DNA from: Fragum whitleyi
Lineage: Eukaryota > Mollusca > Bivalvia > Cardiida > Cardiidae
NCBI GenBank assembly: GCA_948146395.1
Contig: OX411556.1
Coordinates: 30,765,056-30,829,055 of the forward strand
DNA: 64,000 nt
Reading direction: 5' to 3'
In this document: positions 47,559 to 59,177 of the stretch, piece after piece
Numbering within the stretch: the first letter of the stretch is position 1
Layout: each line of letters starts with the position of its first letter
Notes under the pieces: generated by a model
The model's database searches: none
Told to the model about the DNA's origin: nothing
The model's input: only the letters and a program-made list of their open reading frames with translations
Program-made: the position numbers and the translations under genes

Positions 47559-48614
47559 ATGCATTCTTTGCTATATTTAGTAATATCATTGGTACCTTTG
47601 TCAATTGATGGTCAGATGATACCCGAAGCCTGTCCAATGAACTGCTTCTGTGAGAACAAAATGGTGGAGTGCATGTCATTGATGGAATTTCCAACCAACT
47701 TTCCGCGTGATACAGTAACAATTAAACTCTCACAGATGAACATACGGGATATACCCCCTAATGCGTTCAGCTACCTTCCGGCTTTGCAGAGAATAGAGCT
47801 TAACAACTGTAACGTTCAAAGTCTGCAAGGATGCAGTTTTGGTGGATTAAAAGCAATCAAAGAGATCAAACTGATCAAAACTGTCATTGAAAATGTTGAA
47901 AGGTACGCCTTTCGAAACCTCTACAACTTATCCGTTATTGAAATAAACTCATGCAGGATTGGGCGTGTTAAACCGTTTGGTTTTTATGACGTTAACGGCA
48001 TGTATATATTTACGTTGGTCAACACTCATTTTCGAAATATCTACAACCTTGCGTTCTACAATGTCACAAATATAGATAGGATGGTTATAAACCGCTGTAA
48101 TCTGAGTGACGTTGTGACGGGATCTTTCCATCAACTTTTGAAAATAAAAAGCTTAGAGTTTCACGAAAATTCGTTCTGGAATTTACAGTGTAGAAATCTC
48201 GAGGACATGTTCAAGGCTACTGGAAATCTTATCTTTCGACAGAACACCTTTTATTGTAACTGCTCTATATTTACAATGGTGACGTCTTATGGGAGAGTGA
48301 AATACCAGGATATCATTGAAACTAACCGATGTCACGGCCCCGCGGCGTTCGTGAACAAATCCACGCTCTGGCACGTCAGTCCAACAGAGCTAGGATGCCC
48401 TGGCCTGGATCTCGTGAAAGAACCACCCTGTCCAACGGAGTCTTTAAAACCTAATCCAAAATGTCCGCAGTTGGTTGACGGTGTTTTTGAGGGACAAGAT
48501 CAGGGCGACGACGATGATGATTCTAATGTTGGTAGTTTTGGCCGTGCCATAAATTATAACTTTTTGGTTTTGACCATTACATCTTTCATTTGTTTCGGGT
48601 TAAATATTGTGTAA
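47559..48614 (+). CDS. Secreted, probably GPI-anchored leucine-rich-repeat protein
   Basis: 351 residues in one exon. Residues 1-18 are a signal peptide (MHSLLYLVISLVPL). Residues 25-38 are a textbook LRR N-cap, C-x3-C-x-C-x6-C. About seven 24-residue LRRs follow (residues ~50-215; e.g. VTIKLSQMNIRDIPPNAFSYLP and LSVIEINSCRIGRVKPFGFYDV), then an LRR C-cap with the C-N-C pair (NTFYCNCS), RCHGP and GCPG. Next come a Pro/Cys-rich spacer (CPTES...NPKCPQ), a DDDDD acidic patch, and a final ~18-residue hydrophobic tail with no charged residue after it, as in GPI-anchor signals. A single C-terminal membrane span is the alternative. Several N-glycosylation sites (NLS, NVT, NCS, NKS). I chose Met at 47559 because a signal peptide starts there and a splice acceptor lies just upstream. 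It would act at the cell surface as a binding/adhesion or recognition protein; ligand unknown. Confidence 0.88.
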   Translation: MHSLLYLVISLVPLSIDGQMIPEACPMNCFCENKMVECMSLMEFPTNFPRDTVTIKLSQMNIRDIPPNAFSYLPALQRIELNNCNVQSLQGCSFGGLKAIKEIKLIKTVIENVERYAFRNLYNLSVIEINSCRIGRVKPFGFYDVNGMYIFTLVNTHFRNIYNLAFYNVTNIDRMVINRCNLSDVVTGSFHQLLKIKSLEFHENSFWNLQCRNLEDMFKATGNLIFRQNTFYCNCSIFTMVTSYGRVKYQDIIETNRCHGPAAFVNKSTLWHVSPTELGCPGLDLVKEPPCPTESLKPNPKCPQLVDGVFEGQDQGDDDDDSNVGSFGRAINYNFLVLTITSFICFGLNIV

Positions 48615-48639
48615 AAATATGAACAGTTAACGACATCGT

Positions 48640-49050
48640 GAAATTGACAAGATGAATGATTTCGGAATGATTTAGGAATGAAATTGATTGAGTTTGTGCA
48701 GCGAGTTTTGAGTGAATTTAACGGAAGGTTATTCAATATCGCAAATTTTGTTCACGATGAACAAAATTAGCGATATTGATTATCTCCCTTTACTTAAATA
48801 TTCATACAAATTCTATAGATAGCTTCCTATTTCTAACATATTAGACGCTTACAATTTGTATTATGTCTGTGAAAACGCGGGTTTTCCTTATCCAAATTTA
48901 TTTTGAATGACGTTGTTGATTCTATATTTTTCCATTGGTTTGAACGTTTTTGAATGGTTTTCTGTGAGTGTTTGGAATGGATGAATGGAACGCTGAGTGA
49001 GCGAATTAGAACAGTTTTGATTGAGATTAATGTCAATTTCACGATGTTAA
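48640..49050 (+). repeat. Repeat copy following the LRR gene
   Basis: Includes a palindrome TCAATATCGCAAATTTTGTTCA-CGA-TGAACAAAATTAGCGATATTGA (48733-48778) and, at 48940-49050, the GAGTGTTTGGAATGGATGAATGG...AATGTCAATTTCACGATG repeat found also at 46010-46175. Confidence 0.65.
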
Positions 49051-49059
49051 TAACTGTGT

Positions 49060-51280
49060 GTGTATTTAAAACAGTTCGCGTTTTCAGCTCTATTGGCCGA
49101 AGGACAGAAGGGCTTTAGCGATTGCATAGTTCCCGTCCATGGCATAGTTCCCGACCGTTTGTCCGTGAACAAATCTTTACGCGATAAAGTCCACTAATAT
49201 TAATGGATTGCCTCGAAACCACATGGGATCCAGAAGGGGGTTTCCTTTCGAAAATCGTGCCAATCATTTGGAAAATATAGGAAAAGGGGCTTCATGAATT
49301 TTCACCCAACATATCCTCGTTTTAGCAATAAGGTCAACGAACGCTATCTGGTTCTTTTAAATCCTTTACAAAAAGATTTAAAGTAAGATCCCCCTGAAAA
49401 CGATGTTGACCCGATGCAAAACATGGGAAAAGGGTCTTTATGAAACATTGTTTGTGTAATGAATGCTAAACATTTAAACTGATTCCTACATCTTCGACTC
49501 CAACTCGATGATTTTATAGTATATAAGAAGGATCATTGCGAAAATAGAATGGGTTTATCAGAAAAACCAAGGAAATCATATCAAGGGTCATTACTTAAAA
49601 TATATGTTAAAGGGAATATAACTTATTTGCCATTTTCCATTTATGCTTTCTTTTGAGCATTTCTTTCTGAATTATGTAAAGATTAAATAATAATTAAAGA
49701 TATCGTTCTATATAAAAGAAGTGCCCCTTCAAGATAAAACTCTCTGTATGGAAAAGTAATTAGGTCCAGCAAAGGTCAACCAGTGGTCGAATTTCAGAAA
49801 ATTCTCATACAGAGGGATAGAATGATCATTCTAGATTAAAAAAAAAACACCAGGTGCGAAAGGTTTCGATTGTAGTCGGACTGCGCATTCAGCGCAGTCT
49901 GACTATGAACGATATTTTTCGCATTTTCGCAAAACCCAGGTGGTTCCGTTTCGCGTGACGGGTCAAAAATGCTAGAAATGAAAACTATCGACCCATTTTA
50001 GCCTACGCAGCATGTACGCTCTGACTAGGTTTATCACTTTTTGATTAGCCACAAATAATAATTGCTTTATTTTTTTTGCTAAAATATTTGTTTCATACAT
50101 CCATGAAAGTTACCATTTCCTCTTATCGACAAAGATGGTCATCTTAGCCGATCCTTAGCTAAACTAGATAAAGAAATATTTGCAACGGTAACAACGCCTC
50201 TACATAACGTCACTCGGGGCCTATACCATCTCGACCGACTTCTCCAGTTGTTTTGAACCGATTTTGTTTGTGAGGTTAAACGTCTTTTTCAATAGTTTTG
50301 CAGTTATAATTCGAAGGTTGGTCTATAGTTTCTGCAGTTTCTCATAGTACAGCCAGAACGTTTCATCTATCAAACGCTTTCCCGACTTAGGCATATCACT
50401 CACCCAATGTTGGGAATCATGAGACGAAATGTTGGATTTGTAGGACAAATTATCTAAAAACGCCTCATTTCACGAAGGAACGTACAGGAAGAACGAAAAA
50501 CCATTCTAGAATCACAAAAACAAGTAAGAGTTCAAGCCCCAATGAAAAGAGGATGATTGTTAGTTTCAGTATATGATCGAAGCCAAGAGTGAAAATAACG
50601 AAATGAAAGATCTATCGGTAATACACGAAAAACAAACGACAATTCTATTTATTTGAATACAAGAACTGCAAAGTGTGAACAATTAGGGTCATTTTTTGTA
50701 ATAATTTCATGAAATGTAGGCCTACGTTTTCGGGTCGCTATAGGCCTACGTTAAATACGTTGTTCTTATACCTGCGAAAAAATTTGACGCCCTTAAGTAA
50801 CCAAGCAAGGTCAGTGTAAACAGAAGAGACAATGCAATGCATAACGCATTTTATTCTGAAGTTTTCGTGGTTTTGGAAATGTTTTGAAGCGATTGATTGA
50901 ATCACTTTGCTGTTTCTGTTTAATTCAATTCACTATTCTTTCTTTTTATGCAATGATAGCGTCAATTCACGTTCAAAATGCTCGAACGCCCTTTTTGCTT
51001 CGCACTCGGGCTTAAAACCATTTTTCGGGTCTCTGTAAATGTTAACGCTCTCAAAAACGTGAATAGGCCCTATACAATTAAGCATGAATGTGAAATCAAC
51101 GAAAGCTGGGTAACATTTCCAGGTTTTACAGGTCGGGTGGTTAGATTATCTAGTGATGCAATAATCCACCGTAATGCATTAAAGGAGCGGTGTTATTTTA
51201 TTCCTTTTTTAAAAGACAAATGTTGAAGACGGATAATGAAAATTGGATGCAAGTTAAATAGAATCCCTTTTTTGGACAAG
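49060..51280. other. Mostly unassigned intergenic stretch
   Basis: A decayed family E element (hairpin AGTCGGACTGCGC...GCGCAGTCTGACT at 49869-49906; right end TTTCGCGTGACGGGTCA) covers about 49730-49970. A minus-strand stretch near 50400-50455 ends in GTGAGTG and could mimic an exon, but has only a weak acceptor and no motif. Otherwise nothing recognised. Confidence 0.4.
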
Positions 51281-51289
51281 AAAATATTG

Positions 51290-52570
51290 TGAGACTGCCT
51301 CCAAAATACTGGTATTGCCTCGAATAGTCGAAAATACTGACGACAGTCTCGAATGCAAATGCATGTACAAGCGCCAGCAAACTGTCTTGAACTTGGTCGC
51401 CATTGTCTCGAAAATACTGGCGATAGTCTAGTAAGTACTTTAAGCTGTCTAGAAAAATACTGACTAGTATCGAGAAATTCTGAAGACAATCTTAAAAAAA
51501 GCCTGTCTGAAAAATACTCGCATCAGTCTCAAATACCGGCGACTTTTCAGAAAATGCTGGCGACTGTCGAGAAAATGCAGGTAACAATCTAGAAAATGCT
51601 AGCAACTGTATCTAAAAAACAAAAACATGTACTACTAGCGTCAGTCTCAAAAATACTGACGACTGCCTTAAACATGATGGCGACTGTCTCGAAAGGACTG
51701 GCATTAGTCTAGTAAGTACTTACAGTTGTCTGGAAAAATACTGGATGCTATCGAGAAATTCTGGAGACAATCTGGGAAAAAAACCTGGATACGGTCCGGA
51801 CAATACAAAGGACAGTCTCGTTAATACTGGCGACTGTCTTGTTAATACTGACGTCTGTCAAGAAAATGGTGGTAACTGTCTTGTACTGGCGACGGATAAT
51901 ACTTGTAAATACTTGCGACTGTCTAGAAAATGCTGGCGACTGTCTAGTAAATACTGGCGAAAGTCTACTAAATACTGTCGACTGTCTAGTAGAAAACTGC
52001 CTTTAATTACTTACATCCGTGTAGCAAAAAAAGAGACTACTATTTAGAAAACTGATGATTGTCTAGAAATCTAGCAAATGTCTGTAAATACTAGCGCATG
52101 TCCGTAACATACCGTATAAAGGTTTGTCTGTAAAAAACCGGGAACTGTCTGTTAAATATTAGCGAATGTTCTATTCAATTCGTTTCAATTCTAGCAACTG
52201 TCTATGAAATACTGGCTACGGTCTTGATAAAACCTGGGGAATACCTAGAAATATTGTCGTTTGTCTTACGATTTCTGTTTTTTTTTCTGAAAAGTACTGG
52301 CGTTTGTCTTTAAGATACTAGCGTTTTTCACAAATTCTGCTTTTTTCTCTCTAAAATTCTGGCATTTGATTGTAAAATATCGGCGACTGTTCATCAAATT
52401 CTTGCACTGCGTTTTCTCTAAAATGATGGTGTTATCCGTAAAATACTGGTGACTGTCTAGAAAAGAACTGGAGTTTGTCTTAAGATACTGGCGTGTATCT
52501 CTTACTTACTGGCGTTAATCGATAAAATACCGGTGTTTGCCCGTAGAATTTCGACTGTCGGGAAAATTCT
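51290..52570. repeat. 1.3-kb degenerate 21-bp minisatellite (GTCTAGAAAATACTGGCGACT)
   Basis: Some 50 or more degenerate units of about 21 bases: GACTGTCTAGAAAATACTGGC with variation mainly in the last third. The period is a multiple of three, so it leaves open frames on both strands (e.g. 51745-52047, 51193-51489) that read as repeats but look non-coding. A further piece lies at 63405-63600. Confidence 0.85.
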
Positions 52571-52765
52571 TGCGACCCAAGAAACTTATCGTTACACAAA
52601 TCGGTATTACAATAACAGAAAACGAATACAAAATATCTCCGACAAAAATTCCTGTGAACCTTTCTTGCACAATCTAAACCGTCGACTGAAATAGAAAAAA
52701 ATATGACCCACAGTCAATAAAATCCGTCTTGGTACTGCTTAGAATATCTCTGAGGTACACAGGAC

Positions 52766-52960
52766 AAGGGCGTAACTACCATTACGCATAGTACGCAAGT
52801 GCGTACTACACTAAAAAATATTGTCGATAAACGATCAAAACATCGTAACTACAGCTTAGTTATGATGTTTTGATTATTCACCAACGCTCAAAGCATATAA
52901 AGGAAGGGGGAGCGGGTGGATGGCATTTATCTTTTGTCGCTGGACCACACACCACATTTA
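52766..52960 (+). mobile_element. Family D element, partial
   Basis: AAGGGCGTAACTACCATTACGC...TACGCAAGTGCGTAC at the left, then AAAACATCGTAACTACAGCTTAGTTATGATGTTTTGATTATTCACC, then GAGCGGGTGGATGGCATTTATCTTTTGTC. The right end (AATCCTAGTTACGCC) is missing. Confidence 0.7.
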
Positions 52961-53111
52961 TCATACATATCCATTTTTTAATCGTGATCATATGTTGTAA
53001 AGGAATTAAGGCAACGAAAAAAACAGCTCTTCCTAGAAAGGCCCTTTGTCCCCAAAAATTGGCCGAAAGTAAAAAAAAAACAAAAACAAACAACAACACC
53101 CCCCCCCCCCC

Positions 53112-53145
<34 letters not shown>

Positions 53146-53315
53146 ACCCCCCGGAAATTAAAATATAATTCAATCATTTTCGATATACATGTATATCTAA
53201 ATACGAATTTAGAACATTTTGTTGAGTTCTAATCTTACTGAGTTAGATCCAAAAAACAGACGCTGTGTTATTCATGAAACAAATTTGATAATCGGATGGG
53301 CGTTTTGTCTGACTT

Positions 53316-53467
53316 GAGGTTGTGGAACCACAATAGTTCCGCAACATTTCGGAACTCATGATCTTTCACAACCTGAAAATCTTTAGGAAACCTCGGTTTA
53401 CACTCAGTCTGTTTAAGTTCATTACTTCCGAAACTTTAAGGAACTATTACGGATCCATTACTGTAAC
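53316..53467. mobile_element. TIR element family B
   Basis: GAGGTTGTGGAACCACAATAG and inverted CTATTACGGATCCATTACTGTAAC, centre TTTAGGAAACCTCGGTTTAC. Confidence 0.7.
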
Positions 53468-53639
53468 CCTACTGGTGAGATGAATACATTTGTTAGGAAA
53501 TCATCCTTCTGTCTAGAATGAAAAAACCGTGCAAACTGTCTGCAAATTGAGCCAGTGCACGACATTTCCAACAATATGCGTGCGGTGTAAACATTGAGCA
53601 GTCTACACAGCCACATATTGTAAACGTAAAGGTTCCTGA

Positions 53640-53790
53640 TGGTCTACAGATACTTTGAGACCTAATCTATCTACTAAACGCATAGTAAAGACTCTGGACA
53701 GACTGTGCGGATGCATAGACTGGTCAGAGTCTTTGCTTTGCGCATATTAGAAATTGTTGGAAATCTCACGCACAGGCTCAATTATAATCC
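53640..53790. repeat. Second copy of the 5475-5760 repeat with GATCAGACTG-type hairpin
   Basis: ACTTTGAGACCTAATCTATCTACTAAACGCATAG, hairpin AAGACTCTGGACAGACTG...AGACTGGTCAGAGTCTT, then AATCTCACGCACAGGCTCA, in the same order as at 5610-5740. Confidence 0.7.
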
Positions 53791-54001
53791 GCTTTGTGCG
53801 CATATATTCAAAGGAGTTATTCAAACACCGTTTCTTTAAATATATACAGTTTAATAGTTTGTCAAAAAGACACTCGTTCCAATAATAATAATATGAAAAA
53901 AAATCTTAATCGTTCTCTCAGCGCTTCGTTTGAAGCATTCATACCAGTCACACCGTTAAAACACTCCAAATTGGTCGAAGCGCTCCAAAACGTTAATTTA
54001 A

Positions 54002-55295
54002 GGTAACTTTGGACAGATAACATTGTCGAATTTTCGAATTTCTTTTAATCTCACAATAATTTCTGAGATTTATCTTTGAAGTGTGAGCATTAGCTTAAAC
54101 GCAATAAAAAGGTTTTAAAGTACGTTCATTTGACGTCGTGACGTCATTAAGGGGCCAACCCCTTTTTGACCCGCCAAAATCAGTATTTGCAAATATCTTT
54201 TTAATAAATCGTTCGATTTTTACGAAAAAAGATTCATTTAGAAAGTCCAAGAACGCTAGACCTAGTCATTTAATTTCTGTGCACATTCAAACAGAAAAGC
54301 AGGTGCAAAACGCTATCTATTTCGCGATTTTTAAGATTTGACGTTAAATTTTTCATTTTAATTTTTGTAAAAATATAGAAATTTCTCAAAATTTTGTCCG
54401 GTGACCTATGCTGATTTTTTGTTATTTTGTAGTGAAACAAATATGCTTCACATTTCTCAAATAAAAATCATATGACTTCGGGATAAATTTTTCATAAAAT
54501 ACGATTTTGTAAAGTTGTTGCAACATTTTCCGCCGAATTCGACGTCGCACCAAAACCATCGTTACTATGCTTATTTGACGCGAATCTTCATGCAATAACG
54601 TATTCTAAAATATTTGAAATTAAGGTTTATTGTAAAATATAGGCTTTAGAAGTTATAAATCTAAATTTGATTTTAAGAAAAACAAAAAATCAATTAATTT
54701 TCCATCCGTTTAAAAAGACATCTTTTATGAATATTCGACGCGACGTTGAATATCCTATTATTTGCGATATCTTCGCGGAATCGAATTTTACAAAAAATCG
54801 AACCGGAAGACACATGGATTTTATTTTGAAAATCTTCTGTGGAAAGGTTTGGCAGCAACATATCTAAATTTCAGCATAGGTCACCGGACAAATTTTCGAG
54901 AAAAAGGTCAATATTTCAGTAACTGTACTCGAAAACAGCAACGCAGAAGGCATTTATATTTGAACCGTTACACCTTATTGTATTTCTTGACACATATATC
55001 TTCATATCAATCAAAACAATACATCTGGCGTCTTTTTACAAATCAAATGGCGTTTTCGGAATAAAAATCGGTTAATTATTTCCGAAAAAAAATCGACAAT
55101 AACTGAATTTGGTCCCTAAAAAAAAGGGTCGGCCCCTTGATGACGTCATGACGTCATTTCTACGTTATGAAATTCCTTTTTATGACCAACATATGAAAGC
55201 GGGTATTTCAAAGTTCAATCTTATCGCATTAGGAAAGATTTGCAGACAATTTAAAATTTGGACCTAAAATGACCCTCTATGTGTCCGCAGTTACC
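54002..55295. mobile_element. 1.29-kb fold-back element flanked by TTAA
   Basis: Ends GGTAACTTTGGACAGATA and inverted GGTAACTGCGGACACATA, flanked by TTAA on both sides (53998-54001 and 55296-55299), as for piggyBac-type insertions. Inversion continues inside: TGACGTCGTGACGTCATTAAGGGGCC (54132) against its inverse at 55125-55160, TTTTGTCCGGTGACCTATGC (54393) against GCATAGGTCACCGGACAAA (54876), and ACGCGAATCTTCAT against ATGAATATTCGACGCG near the centre (~54650). No transposase frame. Confidence 0.8.
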
Positions 55296-55804
55296 TTAAA
55301 TCGACCCGACACCCCTGAAGCGCCTGATTGGTCCATAAGTACTCGCAATTCAATATAGGTACGCGCATTTCATCAGTCTTGCGTTCAGGATGAGAAAAAA
55401 GGCGCAAATTGTTTGCCAACTATATAGTCGATCACCTAAGGGGTAGAAACAGCACCATAATGGTGCTCTGGGCTATCAGTCCCAAATCTCAATTAGCTGA
55501 TCATTAAAGGTGATAAATATTTCATTAACAGTATGGTATGTGGCATCAGGGTGACTACTAGTTTGCATTATGGAATTACACAGAAAGCTGATACCTCTAA
55601 TTGTTGCACGGTCAGTCATTATCAAATCTTAAATAAATAATCAAAAAACCATAAAACTGTCCAGTCAATTTGTGGGCTTATTAGCTAGTCAGACCCCTAG
55701 ATTATAGACCGTATACCCCGTTTTGTACGTGTCGTTATGCAATGCAGTACAGTGTCGTTAATGCATAGATAATTTACATTCGGAACATCACTCGACCATT
55801 TCCA

Positions 55805-58210
55805 TAAACTGCAACAGACCTCGAATGTATGTAAGGTGGATGGGTATGTAACAAAATCGTGACAAAAACTAGAACTGTAGATTTAGATCTTTTACAGTAA
55901 ATAATGGCTGAAAAATCTTAATTTTTGAGAATGACAAATCATTCTCAAAAATTAAGAATTTTCAGCCGTCATTTAAGAATCAAAATATATTTATAAAAGG
56001 ATACGATTGTTCCACGTAAGTGACTTGAACGAGTTGCGTTGGCGACGTCGAATGTTTTCCCCCACAGTTTCGATGGCTAACGCCATTTTAACTGACGTCA
56101 TCGAGTTTTCAAGGTTTTCCCGAATTTTTTAAAAAATAGTCCGTGTACATCCGAGGTTAATCGTGAGATTTGCCGAGCGGTGTTCCGAATGAGATAATGT
56201 CCAGGCACTTACGACATTAATTAATGAAAAGGGTGATCAGTGACGAAATAATTATCTTCTGCTAGGCATTTAAAACTAAAAGTACACTTTTCGAGACAGC
56301 ACGAGACCATCCGATTTCAAATTTTGCCATCATGTATATACCTCAACAACTGGATACTCACCAAGACCGGCAAAACTCATGTACCTGCACGATCCATTGC
56401 ACTCCTCGATTTGTCGACCATGCTTTCCAATGAAGCATTTTAGGCCGTCTGAACCTAGAGTAAAATAAACAGAACTTTGGGTCATTCGGAACAGCACTCG
56501 GCCTGGACTGGGTTTCTGCCCCTAGATCTATCGACGCTAGGGGCCAACTTATTTCTCGCCCTATAGGGGCACGTTGTTGTTGTTTTCCTCAGCTTGAATC
56601 CAGCCCTGCGTTCAGGATGACAAACCGGTTATATCCTTGTGTGTAAAGCGGGATATAATTTGAAAACGGTTTGCAACATTTTTCAGCCTGAATGCAGAGC
56701 GGGTTGCAAGCTGAAAAAACAACAACAACGGATCCCGATAGGGCGAGAAATAAGTTGGCCCTAGATCACAGACAGCGGGATACCAGTTACACACGACCAA
56801 CCTCACGATATTTTTGAAAAAAACGAGAAAACCTTGGAAAAACTCGATGACGTCAGTTAAAATGGTGTTAGCCCTCGAAACTTTGAGTAAAAACATTCGA
56901 CGTCGCCAACGCTACTCGTTTAAGTCACTGACGTGAAACCATCGTATCCTTATAAAATATCTTTAGATTCTTAAATAACGACTGAAAAATCTTAATTTTT
57001 GAGATTGATTCGTCAAAAAAATTAGTTTTAGCCGTTATTTACTGTAAAAGATATAAATCTTAAGATAGCGCCGTTTGTTTCCGAGATAGTTTTTCTTACA
57101 CCGGAAATTGACGAGTGATGTTCGCGAATTCATTCAGTGTGTTTAGGTTTTTAGTTTCATACCTGAATGAAATAAACAACTACTCTCTTCATCTATCAAA
57201 TAAAAATGAAACAGTATTTTTTTGGAGAGCGACATAAATGTCGTAATCACATCTTGTTTTATCTGAAGTAACTACGTGTAGTCGCTAATCCAAGAAAATG
57301 ATTGAAACAATAGAGTAAGATTGGTCAATCTGGTGTTTGATAGACGACAGCGACCAATCAATTCGTTGGAGATGATGATGCACGCTACGATAATGACGGA
57401 TGACAGCTGGCTAAGCCAAAATCGAATTTCATGACCTTTTAGACTTGGCTTTCAATTGGAATACCAAGCCTAATTTCTGATTCTTATTTAAAACGAGAGT
57501 TAGTTTTGTGCGTCCAATACCGTTTAGTCAGAAGCCTGTTTGCAAACGTAAGTCTTAAGTTCATGATAACAAAGCGCTTGCGAGCGCCTCAGAAACGGTA
57601 CATGTTACTGGTTTCAACATCTTTTAAGTTAATTCAGCCCTAATGAAATCGACATGACTCTCGAAAGATGTCTTTTTCCTTCTAAATTTGTCATTCGGAA
57701 CATCGCTCGGACTTTTCCGTTAACTCGAAAGTCATTCGGAACATCGCTCGGACGTTTCCGTAAAGTTGAAAGTACCTCGGACGCTAGTGGAGTAATTTTG
57801 GCATTCGGAACACCACTCGGCCAATCTCACGATTAACCTCGGATGTGGATAGACGGACTATTTTTAAATATTACGGAAAACCCTTGGAAATCCTCGATGA
57901 CGTCAGTTAAAATGGCGTTAGCCCTCGAAACTGTGAGTGAAAACATTCGACGTCGCCAACGCCACTCGTTCAAGTCACTGACGTGAAATCATCCGTATCC
58001 TTATATAAATATCTTTAGATTCTTAAATCATGAACGGCAGAAAATATTGATTTTGAGAATGATTCATCATTCTCAAATATGAAGATTTTTCCGCCGTAAT
58101 TTACTGTAAAAGTTATAAGTCTACTGTGCTAGTTTTTTTACACTGTCTCCGCCAAACAAAATGCACGATTTTGTTACATACCCATCCGCCTTACATACAT
58201 CCGAGGTCAC
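55805..58210. repeat. 2.4-kb inverted repeat with a third, internal arm
   Basis: The left arm (55805-56205) and right arm (57790-58210) are inverted copies. Shared landmarks: AAGGTGGATGGGTATGTAACAAAATCGTG, ATTCTCAAAAATTAAGAATTTTC with its inner palindrome, GTTGGCGACGTCGAATGTTTTC, GGCTAACGCCATTTTAACTGACGTCATCGA and TCGTGAGATTGGCCGAG. A third copy, in the orientation of the right arm, spans 56790-57062. Between the first and third a further palindrome (56528-56768: GGGGCCAACTTATTTCTCGCCC / GGGCGAGAAATAAGTTGGCCC) has a family A element at its centre. The candidate Ly6-like exon 2 (56362-56454) lies between arms. Confidence 0.75.
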
Positions 58211-59143
58211 TCGGGAACCCCCGACGATTCTACGGAATAGACCTCGGGAATAATACGGGCGCAGCAAGGAAAGCGCGTCATATCGCAAGTGGGTTTATAT
58301 GACGTCAAAAACATAACTAAGGATGACTTGCGAAAAATAAAATCGACGTAAGGTTAGAATTGGGCATATCATAATTTGAAAACACTCGCTGCGTTTTGCT
58401 TTCAAATTATGACACGCCAAAATGATCACCACAGACGATCGTAAAATATTAAAGGAATAAACTTTTCTTCAAGCATATAAACCAAAGTACCACTAGGAGC
58501 CGAATTACCGAAAAATGACCAAAAAATAACTAAACTTACGTCCGAGGTACTTTCCAGTTTACGGAAAAGACCGAGCGATGTTCCGAATGATCCAAGGTCT
58601 GTTGCAGTTTACGGAAATGGCCGAGTGATGTTCCGAATGGTAATTTTGGGTCACTTCTAGGTAAATCGGCATCTGGTGGTACTTCGGTTATCTAATACGC
58701 TTGAAGAAAATCACAGTTTTTAATTCTTTCCGATCGTACTTTTAGGCATATTTAAATTTAAAAATAAACGCAGTAAAACACTGCGTTTTGTTTTCAAATT
58801 AAAATATGCAAACTTTTATTCTTCCGTTGATTTTGTTTCATGCAACGTCATCCTTCGTGGGATCGTTGATTTTTGTGACGTCATATAAACTCAGGTGCAA
58901 AATGACGCCTTTTCATGTATGCTCCCGTATTATTCCCGGGGTCTATTCCGTAGAATTACCGAGGGTTCCCGATTGCTGGAAAGTACCTCGGACGTAAGTG
59001 TAGTAATTTCGGGTCATTTCTACTTAATTCGGCACCACTTGGTTCTTTGGTTAATACGCTTGATGAATAGTATATTCTTTCAGGTTTTCCGATCGGCAGT
59101 GAAGATCATTTTGGTATGTTTTAAATTGACCCCCCCCCCCCCC

Positions 59144-59177
<34 letters not shown>

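Noticed and set aside
50400..50455. Possible further exon of the Ly6-like gene (minus strand, ends GTGAGTG)
   Set aside because: Poor polypyrimidine tract and no cysteine in the compatible frame; does not continue the expected pattern.
52870..53232. Frames with Lys-rich or Phe-rich runs
   Set aside because: They translate a C15-A40 homopolymer junction at 53099-53144; a similar C-A junction at 59131-59176 suggests sequencing or repeat-tail origin.
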